A program made the position numbers and the translations under genes. Below are positions 43,612 to 52,130 of a stretch of 64,000 bases of DNA, in pieces. Origin of the DNA: Nocardioides sp. GTDB lineage: Bacteria; Actinomycetota; Actinomycetes; Propionibacteriales; Nocardioidaceae. Positions within the stretch are counted from its first letter, which is position 1, and every line of letters starts with the position of its first letter. The notes beneath the pieces are model-generated. The model had not been told where the DNA came from and searched no databases. It worked only from the letters and a program-made list of their open reading frames with translations. The stretch spans positions 124,001-188,000 of the forward strand of contig JACJWV010000003.1 in the NCBI GenBank assembly GCA_020636915.1. Reading direction: 5' to 3'.

Positions 43612-45065
43612 ACCCCCTCGCGACGCGCCTCGCCGAGATCCAGGCCGCGCCCGACGGCGACAAGGTGGCGGCGTTCTTCGACTACGACGGCACGCTGATC
43701 GAGGGCTTCTCGGTGTCCGCGATCTACCGCGACCGGATCCGCCGCCTCGACGTCGGGCTCGCGGAGCTGGCCCAGACCCTCCTCATCGCGCTGCGCGGCG
43801 TCGAGAACGAGCAGGACTACGCCGCCGTCCTCGAGGTCACCCGCCCGGCGCTCGCCGGGCAGACGTACGACGAGATGATGGCCGCCGGCGAACGGCTCTT
43901 CAAGGAGCAGACGTCCGCGCTCCTGCGGCCCCAGATGTGGCAGATCCTGCGGGCCCACAAGGAGAAGGGGCACCGCATCGTCATCGCCTCCAGCGCCACC
44001 CGCTTCCAGATCGAACCGATCGCCCGGGAGATCGAGGCCGACCACGCGCTGTGCACCGAGGCCGAGGTCGTCGACGGGGTGCTGACCGGCAACTACAGCG
44101 GCCGACCGCTGTGGGGGCCCGGCAAGGCCGCCGCCGTGCGCGCTCTCGCCCGCGAGCACGACATCGACCTCGACGCGTCCTTCGCCTACTCCGACGGCAG
44201 CGAGGACGTCCCCTACCTCGAGGCGGTCGGCCACCCCGCGGCCGTCTCCCCGCGGCACGGGATGCGAGCTGAGGCCGAGAGCCGCGGGTGGCCGGTGCTC
44301 GACCTGAGCAACCCTCGGCACTCACGCCCACTGATGCTGGCCCGGACCGCCGCCTTCTACGGCACCTTCGTCGGCGCCGCCGCGGTCGGGCTCGCGGGGA
44401 GCCTGGTCCGCCGCGACCCTGCCGTCCTCATCGAGCAGGCGCTGCCGCAGGGCAACGAGATCGGCATGGCCCTCGGCGGCGTCCGGGTCAGCATCGTGGC
44501 CGGCCGGGAGCACCTCGAGGAGCACCGCCCGTGCGTCTTCGTCTTCAACCACCAGTCGAAGCTCGACGTCCCGGTCCTCATCCACCTGCTGCGACACGAC
44601 TTCACCGGCGTCGCGAAGAAGGAGGTCCGCACCGTCCCGGTCATGGGCCAGATCTTCGACATGGCCGGCATGGTCTTCATCGACCGTGGCGACTCCGCGA
44701 AGGCGCGCCAGCAGCTCGAGCCGGCCGTGCGGAAGCTGCGCGAGGAGGGCGTCTCGCTCGTCCTGGCACCGGAGGGCACCCGCTCCCCGACCCCGCGGCT
44801 GGGTCCGTTCAAGAAGGGCGCCTTCCACATCGCGATGCAGGCCGAGGTCCCGATCGTGCCGATCGTCCTGCGCAACACCGGCGAGCTGATGTGGCGCGGC
44901 GCCCAGCTGATCGCGCCCGGCACCGTCGAGGTCCAGGTCCTGCCGCCGGTCGACACCTCGTCGTGGAAACCGCAGACCGTCGACGACCACGTCGCCGAGG
45001 TGCGCCAGCAGTTCCTGACCACGCTCGCCGAGTGGCCGACGCCCGACGAGGAGTACAGAGGATGA
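43608..45065 (+). CDS. plsC: Fused HAD-IB phosphatase and 1-acylglycerol-3-phosphate acyltransferase
   Basis: A 485-residue two-domain enzyme. The N-terminal HAD domain (roughly 15-215) has motif I FFDYDGTLIEG, a GHRIVIASSAT segment and the late AYSDGSEDVPYLE. The C-terminal PlsC domain has HX4D in FNHQSKLDVPV, the VAKKEVRTVPVMGQIF block and APEGTRSP. The PlsC part makes phosphatidate from lysophosphatidate; the HAD part may dephosphorylate a lipid phosphate, giving diacylglycerol, but its substrate is unproven. Overlaps both neighbours by ATGA, so all three proteins are made together. Confidence 0.92.
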   Translation: MNPLATRLAEIQAAPDGDKVAAFFDYDGTLIEGFSVSAIYRDRIRRLDVGLAELAQTLLIALRGVENEQDYAAVLEVTRPALAGQTYDEMMAAGERLFKEQTSALLRPQMWQILRAHKEKGHRIVIASSATRFQIEPIAREIEADHALCTEAEVVDGVLTGNYSGRPLWGPGKAAAVRALAREHDIDLDASFAYSDGSEDVPYLEAVGHPAAVSPRHGMRAEAESRGWPVLDLSNPRHSRPLMLARTAAFYGTFVGAAAVGLAGSLVRRDPAVLIEQALPQGNEIGMALGGVRVSIVAGREHLEEHRPCVFVFNHQSKLDVPVLIHLLRHDFTGVAKKEVRTVPVMGQIFDMAGMVFIDRGDSAKARQQLEPAVRKLREEGVSLVLAPEGTRSPTPRLGPFKKGAFHIAMQAEVPIVPIVLRNTGELMWRGAQLIAPGTVEVQVLPPVDTSSWKPQTVDDHVAEVRQQFLTTLAEWPTPDEEYRG

Positions 45066-46489
45066 CCGACCAGCCCGCCGACCAGCCCCTCGACTGGGCG
45101 AACGAGCCGGTGATGTCGCCGGTCGACGCCGTGATGTGGCGCGGCAACGCCGACCGCCGCCTGCGCGCGACGATCAGCATGCTGGAGATCTGGGACCGGA
45201 TGCCCGACTGGGACCGGCTCGTGGCCGCCCACGAGTGGGGCAGCCGGATGGCGCCGCGGTTCCGCCAGCGGGTCGTCGACTCGCCGTTCGGGACCGGTAC
45301 GCCGACGTGGGCGGTCGATCCCGACTTCGACCTGGACTACCACCTGCGCCGCCTGCGCCTCGCGGGTGACGGGTCCTACGCCGAGCTGATGAAGACCTGC
45401 GCCCAGCTGGCCATGACGCCGCTCGACCCGGCCCGCCCACCCTGGGAGGGATACCTCGTCGAGGGGCTGCCGGACGGCCGCACGGCGTACTTCCTCAAGG
45501 CCCACCACGCGATGACCGACGGCCTCGGCGCCATCATCGGCCTGGCGCAGCTGCACTCCCGGACGCGCGAGCCGAGCCCGTCCAAGCCGCAGCCCCCGGC
45601 ACCCGCACCCGACCTGGTCACCGGTCTCGACGTGGTCAGGCGCCAGGTGGGCGAGGAGGTACGCCGGCTGCCGGCCCGCCTGGACGCCGCCACCGGCGTG
45701 GCCCGGTCACTGGTGCACCCGCGCGAGGCGCTGCGCAAGACGCTGCGCTACGGGCGGTCGGTGCCGCGGGTGGCGGGGCTGGCCGGCCCGCCGGGATCCC
45801 CGTTGCTCGCCCAGCGCAGCCTGTCGTGGCGGTTCAGCGCCTTCGACGTGGCGTTCACGGACCTGCGAGCGGCCGCGAAGGCGGCGCGCGCGTCGATCAA
45901 CGACGCCTACCTCGCCGGCCTCGTCGGCGGGTTCCGCATCTACCATGAGAAGCTCGGCTCGCCCCTCACCTCGATGCCGGTCGCGATCCCGATCTCGGTG
46001 CGGACCGCGGCCGACACCGCCGGAGGGAACCGGATCGCCGTCGGCCGGCTGGCCGCCCCCGTGGCGATGGAGGACCCGTTCGAGCGGGTGCTCACCATCC
46101 GCGAGCAGGTCCGTCAGGCGCGCCACGAGCCGGCCGTCGACCTCTTCAACACCCTCGGCCCGACCCTGGCGTGGTTGCCGGCGGGCGTCCTGGCCCAGTT
46201 CGGCGGCACGACCGCGATGAACGACCTGCAGGCGAGCAACGTGCCGGGCATCCCCTTCGACGTGTTCGTCGCCGGCGCCAAGGTGGAGCGGATGTACCCC
46301 TTCGGCCCGCTCCCCGGCTGCGCGGTGATGGCCACCATGATCACCCACGGCCCGACCGCCTGCCTGGGCATCAACGCCGACGCCGCGGCCGTCACCGAGC
46401 CCGATCTCTTCGCCGAGAGCCTGGTCGCCGGCTTCACCGAGGTGCTCTCGCTGGCCCCCGGAGCCGGGCCGATCACCCAGGTCGGCTGA
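45062..46489 (+). CDS. Wax ester synthase/diacylglycerol acyltransferase
   Basis: A 475-residue WS/DGAT enzyme with the catalytic HHxxxDG motif (KAHHAMTDGLGA), N-terminal MSPVDAVMWRG and the C-terminal TAMNDLQASNVPGIPFDVFVAGAKV segment typical of the family. It transfers an acyl chain from CoA to diacylglycerol or a fatty alcohol, storing triacylglycerol or wax ester. It is the last gene of the plsB/HAD-plsC operon, which thus encodes most steps from glycerol 3-phosphate to triacylglycerol. Confidence 0.93.
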   Translation: MTDQPADQPLDWANEPVMSPVDAVMWRGNADRRLRATISMLEIWDRMPDWDRLVAAHEWGSRMAPRFRQRVVDSPFGTGTPTWAVDPDFDLDYHLRRLRLAGDGSYAELMKTCAQLAMTPLDPARPPWEGYLVEGLPDGRTAYFLKAHHAMTDGLGAIIGLAQLHSRTREPSPSKPQPPAPAPDLVTGLDVVRRQVGEEVRRLPARLDAATGVARSLVHPREALRKTLRYGRSVPRVAGLAGPPGSPLLAQRSLSWRFSAFDVAFTDLRAAAKAARASINDAYLAGLVGGFRIYHEKLGSPLTSMPVAIPISVRTAADTAGGNRIAVGRLAAPVAMEDPFERVLTIREQVRQARHEPAVDLFNTLGPTLAWLPAGVLAQFGGTTAMNDLQASNVPGIPFDVFVAGAKVERMYPFGPLPGCAVMATMITHGPTACLGINADAAAVTEPDLFAESLVAGFTEVLSLAPGAGPITQVG

Positions 46490-46515
46490 GCGGACGCCGT
46501 ACGGCGACGTGCGAC

Positions 46516-48438
46516 TCAGGCGACGGCGATCGCGACCTCGAAGCCGCACGCCGCCGGGTTGGTGAGCTCGATCCGCCACCCCTTGATGAAGTCGTCTGAG
46601 ACGTCCTTCATCCGGACCAGGTCGACGCCGTAGGCAGGGTCGAACGACAGCGTCAGGCCACCGGCGGTCACCGTCCCGTTGCCGTGGTCGGTCGGCTGGG
46701 TCGGGACGTGCAGCTGCCAGACGGGCGTGACGCCCGCTCCGACCGTGCAGGTGTCGGTCACGACGAGGTCGCCGTCGGAGAAGTCGAGGTCACGGACCCA
46801 CCCGGTCACCCGGCCCTCCGAGCCGGCGTACGCCGCCGACAGGTCGGCGTGGATCGCCACGCCGCCGGACGTCGGCGTCGCGGACATGGTGCTGGTGCTG
46901 GACTCCTGCGGGACCGGACCGCTCGGGCGGTCGAAGCGGACGATGCTGGAGATCCCGGTCCCGGCGTCGTCGTCGCTCTGCCCTCCGCCCTGGATCCCGC
47001 TGTGCGACCAGATGTTCGAGGTGACCGCCTGCCAGTCGCCGCCGTACAGGGTGAACGCGCCCTGCTCCATGTGCGCGTGCGACTCGTCAAACGGACCCGC
47101 GATCATCGCCAGCCAGGTCGCGTCGGGCTGCCAGGAGGTGCGTGCGAACAGCTGGCCGACGCCCGGCGCGTCGTACACGAGGGCGGTCGGCTTGGTCGGC
47201 GTGCCGACGGGGCGCAGGAGCGCGCCGCGCAGGTTGAAGCTGTTGGCCATGTCGTCGGGCACGGAGTTGTGCCCGATCCACCACAGGGCGCGGTCGGCGG
47301 CGGGGGTGCCGGGCGCGGCCATCGCCGCCTCGCGGACCAGGTTCTCCTGGTAGTCGTAGAGGTTCGGCACCGACTCGCGCGACAGGTCGCCGAACGGTGC
47401 GTAGTAGTCGAGGGTGGGCACCGTCGCGTGGATCCAGTAGTCCACGGATGCGTGCGCGTGGTCCTCGACGGCCGTGAGGTGCTCGCCGGTGGCATCCGCC
47501 CACGTCCGTGCGTTCGCCCAGAGGCGCGTCTGCGCCGTGCCGTAGCCCGTGCCCTCGCGGCTCCCGCCGCCGGTCAGCTGCTCGTAGTAGTCCGTGATGA
47601 GGGGAAACTTGGACTCCTGCAGGAACTCGATCCAGTCCGTGCGCTTCGTGGCCAGCGCCCAGAGCTCGGTCGCTTGGATGAAGCTGAAGTTGTAGTTGTT
47701 GCCGGGGTTGTTGATCGCCCACCCGCTCCACTCCGACGACCCTGCGGGCCGACCTCCCCAGGATGCGGTCCGGTTGCTCCAGACGTTCGCGACCGCCTGG
47801 TTGCCGTACCGGAGCCAGCGGGTCCGCTGCTTGCTCGTGAGCCGCGAGTAGCCCCAGTCGTAGGTCAGGGCCAGCGCCTCGATGTCCGGGCCGACCTCCA
47901 GGTAGGAGTCGCCCGCGATCTCCGGTTCACGGCCCTGCGCGATCGCGCGCGCGGCCCGGGTCACCTGCTTGTCGACGTCCGCGATCGCGCTCGTGAGGTA
48001 CTTCTGCTTCCCGCTCCGGGCGAACTGCACGACCGCGTCAGCAGGGCTGTAGCCCCAGTCCGGGTGCCCGGCGACGGCCCGGTTGACGTACTGCCGGAAC
48101 TCCACGGCGACGGGGTCGCCGGCCGGCGCCGCCGTGTAGTCGTCGAGCGGGATGAAGGGGCGGGCGGCCGCCAGGTGCACCGTCGCCGGGTGGTACGACG
48201 ACGCCGGCGGGTCGACGTTCTCGTCGCACGGCGAATGGGGATCCGGGGGACCCGACGGGATCGGCTCGGACGCGGGGTTGCACTCGAGCCGCGCGGACCC
48301 CGTGCCCGAGACCGGGCCGGCGGACGTGGTCGCGTCGGCCGGCAGGACCCCCGCGGTCAGCGCCACGACGGCGAGCACCGCCGCCGCCGCTACCGCCCAT
48401 CGCGACGACCTGGTCCCGCCCCTGCGCACCGGGCTCAT
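46516..48438 (-). CDS. Secreted heparinase II/III-like or polysaccharide-lyase-like protein
   Basis: A 640-residue exported protein with a signal peptide (WAVAAAAVLAVVALTAGVLPADA). The mature N-terminal half is an alpha-helical toroid-like region (IAQGREPEIAGDSYLEVGPDIEALALTYDWGYSRLTSKQRTRWLRYGNQ and WSGWAINNPGNNYNFSFIQATELW), and the C-terminal half is beta-rich (HAHMEQGAFTLYGGDWQAV), the plan of heparinase II/III or alginate-lyase proteins. Likely catalytic Asn/His/Tyr residues are in these motifs, but the substrate is unknown. ATG 48438 follows GGAGGAGG. It stands alone. Confidence 0.75.
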   Translation of the reverse strand: MSPVRRGGTRSSRWAVAAAAVLAVVALTAGVLPADATTSAGPVSGTGSARLECNPASEPIPSGPPDPHSPCDENVDPPASSYHPATVHLAAARPFIPLDDYTAAPAGDPVAVEFRQYVNRAVAGHPDWGYSPADAVVQFARSGKQKYLTSAIADVDKQVTRAARAIAQGREPEIAGDSYLEVGPDIEALALTYDWGYSRLTSKQRTRWLRYGNQAVANVWSNRTASWGGRPAGSSEWSGWAINNPGNNYNFSFIQATELWALATKRTDWIEFLQESKFPLITDYYEQLTGGGSREGTGYGTAQTRLWANARTWADATGEHLTAVEDHAHASVDYWIHATVPTLDYYAPFGDLSRESVPNLYDYQENLVREAAMAAPGTPAADRALWWIGHNSVPDDMANSFNLRGALLRPVGTPTKPTALVYDAPGVGQLFARTSWQPDATWLAMIAGPFDESHAHMEQGAFTLYGGDWQAVTSNIWSHSGIQGGGQSDDDAGTGISSIVRFDRPSGPVPQESSTSTMSATPTSGGVAIHADLSAAYAGSEGRVTGWVRDLDFSDGDLVVTDTCTVGAGVTPVWQLHVPTQPTDHGNGTVTAGGLTLSFDPAYGVDLVRMKDVSDDFIKGWRIELTNPAACGFEVAIAVA

Positions 48439-48614
48439 GCGTGCCGACCTCCTCCAGGGAATCGACCAGCATGGCACCGCACGGACGCGGCGGGTAGTAC
48501 GCGGACGACCGGCTCAGACCGGGCCTTGACGACCGTTCCGCGCTCGCGGGCGGGAAGCCGATCGGCCCCCGACACGCGACTCGTCGCAGGTCGGGGGCCG
48601 ATCGTCCAGGCTGG

Positions 48615-48701
48615 CGGTGGCGGAGGGATTTGAACCCTCGGTGGGCTTGCACCCACAAACGCTTTCGAGGCGTTCTCCTTAGGCCGCTCGGACACGCCAC
48701 C
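48615..48701 (-). tRNA. tRNA-Ser (CGA anticodon)
   Basis: The minus strand folds as a class-II tRNA: 7-bp acceptor GGTGGCG/CGCCACC with discriminator G, anticodon loop CTCGAAA containing CGA (complement of 48665-48667), a long variable arm (TTTGTGGGTGCAAGCCCACC region) and T-loop GGTTCAAATCC. The CCA end is not encoded. Decodes UCG serine codons. Confidence 0.97.
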
Positions 48702-48754
48702 GCCGGAGACAGTACCGGAGCGGTCGGGGGCGGACGAAATCGGTCGGAGAGGTT

Positions 48755-48783
48755 GTGCAACCGTGGTGCAACGTTTGTGCAAC
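48755..48783 (+). promoter_or_regulatory. Three GTGCAAC direct repeats phased at 11 bp
   Basis: GTGCAAC occurs at 48755-48761, 48766-48772 and 48777-48783, each exactly 11 bp after the previous one. The array lies 70 bp upstream of the regulator's start codon. One-turn phasing is typical for cooperative binding of a regulator on one DNA face. Confidence 0.65.
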
Positions 48784-48853
48784 CTCGGGCCAGGCACCAT
48801 GCCTCGACGTCTCGTGCGGCGTCGGTCACACGCGCGCGATGTGGAGGACGCCC

Positions 48854-50068
48854 ATGACCACCGACCTGCTCCTGCTGCGCGGCATGCGCGCCGAGGTGGC
48901 CGACTCCTGGCAGCGCTCCGCGGCCGCCGGCGTCGTGCCGGACCGGGTCGAGGCGCCGGTCACCGTGGGCGAGGGTGACCTGGCCGCGGTGCGCGAGGCG
49001 CACCCGCTGGCCCGGGTCTTCCCGCTCCTCGACGACGTGCTGGGGCAGGCGGTCCGCGAGTGCGAGGCGGTGATGGCGATCGGCGACGCCGACGGCCAGC
49101 TGCTGTGGGTCTGCGGCTCGACGGCGGTGCTGCGCGAGGCCGAGAAGATCGGCTTCGTCGCGGGGAGCAACTGGGACGAGCGGCTCGCCGGCACCAACGC
49201 CCCCGGGCTGGCGCTCGCCACCGGGCGCCCGTCGACCATCACGCGGGCCGAGCACTTCCGCAGCAGCGTACGGCGCTGGAGCTGCGCCGCGACGCCGATC
49301 CACGACCCGTCGACCGCGCAGGTCATCGGCGTCCTCGACGTCACCGGGGGCGACCAGGTCGCGGTGCCGCAGACGATGGCGATGGTGCGGACCGCGGCCC
49401 GCCTCGCCGAGGCCGAGCTGGCCCGCGAACGGATCGTGCCGCGGGCGACCGCGCGGCCCGGCACCGGGCTGCTCGTGCACGTCGAGGGGTTGGGCCGCTC
49501 GGACGCACTGGTGACCGTGGACGACGGACGGGGCCGGCCGACGACGCTGCGGCTCAGCCCGCGCCACAGCGAGATCCTGGTCCTGCTGGCCTCCGCGCCG
49601 TCCGGTCTCACCGGCGACGAGCTTTCGGTGCTGCTCTACGACCAGGAGGAGACCGCCCCGTCGACCCTGCGTGCCGAGCTCAACCGGATGCGCGGCCTGC
49701 TCGGCGAGCAGCTGCTCGCGTCGCGGCCCTACCGACTCACCGGCCGCGTCACCACCGACTGGACCGCGGTGGAGGCCCAACTCGCCGCGGGAGACCTGCG
49801 CAGCGCCGTGCGCGGCTACCGGGGACCGCTCCTGCCACGCTCGTCCGCGCCTGGCATCGAGCGCGTCCGCGGCGACCTCGAGGCCGGGCTTCGGCAGGCG
49901 CTCGTGCGCTCCCGCCAGGCCGACCTGATGGCCGCGTGGACCCGGTCGGCGTGGGGACGTGACGACTACGAGATGTGGAGCGCGCAGCGCGAGGTCGTCG
50001 GCCGGACGTCGCCGATGCTGCCGCTCATCGAGGGCCAGCTGGCCCGGCTCGACCGCGAGCTCGGCTGA
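48854..50068 (+). CDS. GAF-domain transcriptional regulator next to an aldehyde dehydrogenase
   Basis: A 404-residue regulator. The N-terminal half resembles AcoR-type sensors: RAEVADSWQRSAAAGVVPDR, then a GAF-like domain (AVMAIGDADGQLLWVCGS...EKIGFVAGSNWDERLAGTNAPGLALATGRP, ending CAATPIHDPSTAQVIGVLDVTGG). There is no sigma54 AAA+ domain. The C-terminal part has a predicted winged helix (LSPRHSEILVLLASAPSGLTGDELSVLLYD...TLRAELNRMRGLLGEQLLASRPYRL). ATG 48854 has GGAGG 7 nt before it; a longer frame from 48755 would run through the repeat operator. Ligand is presumably an aldehyde or alcohol metabolite. Confidence 0.88.
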   Translation: MTTDLLLLRGMRAEVADSWQRSAAAGVVPDRVEAPVTVGEGDLAAVREAHPLARVFPLLDDVLGQAVRECEAVMAIGDADGQLLWVCGSTAVLREAEKIGFVAGSNWDERLAGTNAPGLALATGRPSTITRAEHFRSSVRRWSCAATPIHDPSTAQVIGVLDVTGGDQVAVPQTMAMVRTAARLAEAELARERIVPRATARPGTGLLVHVEGLGRSDALVTVDDGRGRPTTLRLSPRHSEILVLLASAPSGLTGDELSVLLYDQEETAPSTLRAELNRMRGLLGEQLLASRPYRLTGRVTTDWTAVEAQLAAGDLRSAVRGYRGPLLPRSSAPGIERVRGDLEAGLRQALVRSRQADLMAAWTRSAWGRDDYEMWSAQREVVGRTSPMLPLIEGQLARLDRELG

Positions 50069-50102
50069 TCCCCGGCGGCGCGGCTGCCGCCGTACGACCG
50101 CT

Positions 50103-50118
50103 GCAACGTCGTCGCAAC
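50103..50118 (+). promoter_or_regulatory. Two GCAAC repeats, 11 bp apart, before the aldehyde dehydrogenase
   Basis: GCAACGT at 50103-50109 and again at 50114-50120, offset 11 bp, matches the core of the GTGCAAC array before the upstream regulator gene. The pair is about 60 bp before ATG 50177. It is a likely second operator of the same regulator. Confidence 0.55.
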
Positions 50119-50176
50119 GTGGCTCCTGCTGTCCTGTGACTCCAGTCACAAGGACAGCACGACACAGGAGCACCGC

Positions 50177-51700
50177 ATGACCATCTACGCAGCGCCCGGG
50201 CAGCCCGACTCGCTCGTCACCGTCTCGTCCCGCTACGGCCACTACATCGGCGGCGAGTGGGTCGAGCCGGTCAGGGGCGAGTACTTCGAGAACATCTCCC
50301 CCGTCAACGGCAAGCCGTTCACCGAGGTCGGTCGCGGCACCGCCGAGGACATCGAGGCCGCGCTCGACGCCGCGCACGCGGCCGCCGACGGCTGGGCGCG
50401 TACGGCGCCGACCGAGCGCTCCAACGTCCTGCTCAAGATCGCGGACCTGATGGAGGAGCACCTCCCGATGCTCGCGGTCGCCGAGACCTGGGAGAACGGC
50501 AAGCCCGTGCGCGAGACGCTCGCGGCCGACCTGCCCCTCGCGGTCGACCACTTCCGCTACTTCGCCGGCGTCCTGCGTGCCCAGGAGGGCACCATCGGCG
50601 AGGTCGACGAGAACACGATGGCCTACCACTTCCACGAGCCGCTCGGCGTCGTCGGCCAGATCATCCCGTGGAACTTCCCGCTGCTGATGGCGGTCTGGAA
50701 GCTCGCCCCGGCGCTCGCCGCCGGCAACTGCGTGGTCCTCAAGCCCGCCGAGCAGACCCCGTGGTCGATCCTCAAGCTCGTCGAGCTGGTCGGTCACCTG
50801 CTCCCGGCCGGCGTCCTCAACGTCGTCAACGGCTTCGGCGTCGAGGCCGGCAAGCCGCTCGCCTCCAGCCCGCGCATCGCCAAGGTCGCGTTCACCGGGG
50901 AGACCACGACCGGCCGGCTGATCATGCAGTACGCCAGCCAGAACCTCATCCCGGTCACGCTCGAGCTCGGCGGGAAGAGCCCGAACATCTTCTTCGAGTC
51001 GGTCGCCGCGCAGCGCGACTCCTTCTACGACAAGGCACTCGAGGGCTTCGCGATGTTCGCCCTCAACCAGGGCGAGGTCTGCACCTGCCCGTCGCGCGCG
51101 CTCGTCCAGAGCTCGATCTACACCGACTTCGTGGGCGACGCGATCAAGCGCGTCGAGGCGATCACGCAGGGCAACCCGCTCGACGACACGACGATGATCG
51201 GCGCGCAGGCCTCCCACGACCAGCTGGAGAAGATCCTGTCCTACATCGACATCGGCAAGCAGGAGGGCGCGAAGGTGCTCACCGGCGGCGAGCGCAACGT
51301 GCTCGAGGGCGATCTCGCCGAGGGCTACTACGTGACCCCGACGGTCTTCGAGGGCCACAACGCGATGCGGATCTTCCAGGAGGAGATCTTCGGTCCCGTC
51401 GTCGCCCTGACCTCCTTCGACGACGAGGCCGACGCCCTCAAGATCGCCAACGACACGCTCTACGGCCTCGGTGCCGGCGTCTGGTCGCGTGACGGCTCGC
51501 AGGCGTTCCGCGCCGGCAAGGAGATCAAGGCCGGTCGGGTGTGGACGAACTGCTACCACGCCTACCCCGCGCACGCGGCCTTCGGCGGCTACAAGCAGTC
51601 CGGCATCGGTCGCGAGACCCACAAGATGATGCTCGACCATTACCAGCAGACCAAGAACCTGCTGGTGTCCTACGACCCGAACCCGCTCGGCTTCTTCTGA
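50177..51700 (+). CDS. NAD(P)+-dependent aldehyde dehydrogenase
   Basis: A 507-residue class I aldehyde dehydrogenase. The key residues are Asn in IIPWNFPLLMAVWK, Glu in LELGGKSPNIFF and the catalytic Cys in NQGEVCTCPSR; the cofactor loop is FTGETTTGRLIM. Close to the ExaC/AldA type used with ethanol or other alcohols. It follows the GAF regulator and precedes a DUF779 gene by 2 nt, a well-known trio. ATG 50177 has ACAGGAGCACCGC before it. Confidence 0.95.
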   Translation: MTIYAAPGQPDSLVTVSSRYGHYIGGEWVEPVRGEYFENISPVNGKPFTEVGRGTAEDIEAALDAAHAAADGWARTAPTERSNVLLKIADLMEEHLPMLAVAETWENGKPVRETLAADLPLAVDHFRYFAGVLRAQEGTIGEVDENTMAYHFHEPLGVVGQIIPWNFPLLMAVWKLAPALAAGNCVVLKPAEQTPWSILKLVELVGHLLPAGVLNVVNGFGVEAGKPLASSPRIAKVAFTGETTTGRLIMQYASQNLIPVTLELGGKSPNIFFESVAAQRDSFYDKALEGFAMFALNQGEVCTCPSRALVQSSIYTDFVGDAIKRVEAITQGNPLDDTTMIGAQASHDQLEKILSYIDIGKQEGAKVLTGGERNVLEGDLAEGYYVTPTVFEGHNAMRIFQEEIFGPVVALTSFDDEADALKIANDTLYGLGAGVWSRDGSQAFRAGKEIKAGRVWTNCYHAYPAHAAFGGYKQSGIGRETHKMMLDHYQQTKNLLVSYDPNPLGFF

Positions 51701-51702
51701 GC

Positions 51703-52080
51703 ATGTCGCTCGTGGACATCACCGGTGAGGCGGCGGACCTGGTCCGCCGCCTCACCGCGGCGAACGGCCCGGTCATGTTCCACCAGTCCGGCGGCTGCTG
51801 CGACGGCTCGGCGCCGATGTGCTACCCCGACGGCGAGTTCCTCACCGGCCCGGCGGACGTGCACCTCGGCGTCCTGGACGTCGGGCTCGACCGGCCGGTG
51901 CCGGTGTGGATGTCGGCCTCCCAGCACGAGTACTGGAAGCACACCCACCTGACCATCGACGTGGTGCCCGGCCGGGGCGCGGGCTTCTCCCTGGAGGCGC
52001 CGTACGGCGTCCGCTTCCTCGTGCGGTCCCGGCTGCTGACCGACGAGGAGCTGGCGGGTCAGGCGCGCCAGCCGGGCTGA
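51703..52080 (+). CDS. DUF779 family protein
   Basis: A 125-residue protein with the DUF779 signature HQSGGCCDGSAPMCYPDGEF and a later SQHEYWKHTHLTIDVVPGRGAGFSLEAPYGVRFLVRS. It nearly always accompanies an aldehyde dehydrogenase of this class. The Cys-rich loop could bind a metal or an aldehyde adduct, but its biochemical role is not known. It starts 2 nt after the dehydrogenase stop, so it is the third gene of the regulon. Confidence 0.9.
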   Translation: MSLVDITGEAADLVRRLTAANGPVMFHQSGGCCDGSAPMCYPDGEFLTGPADVHLGVLDVGLDRPVPVWMSASQHEYWKHTHLTIDVVPGRGAGFSLEAPYGVRFLVRSRLLTDEELAGQARQPG

Positions 52081-52130
52081 CGCCCGGTCGCAGGGTGTCC
52101 GTCCGGCCCGCGATCACCGATGATGGGGCG

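Noticed and set aside
48755..48853. Extended N-terminus for the GAF regulator (MQPWCNVCATS...)
   Set aside because: It would translate the GTGCAAC repeat array. ATG 48854 has a proper ribosome site and a conserved-looking N-terminus.
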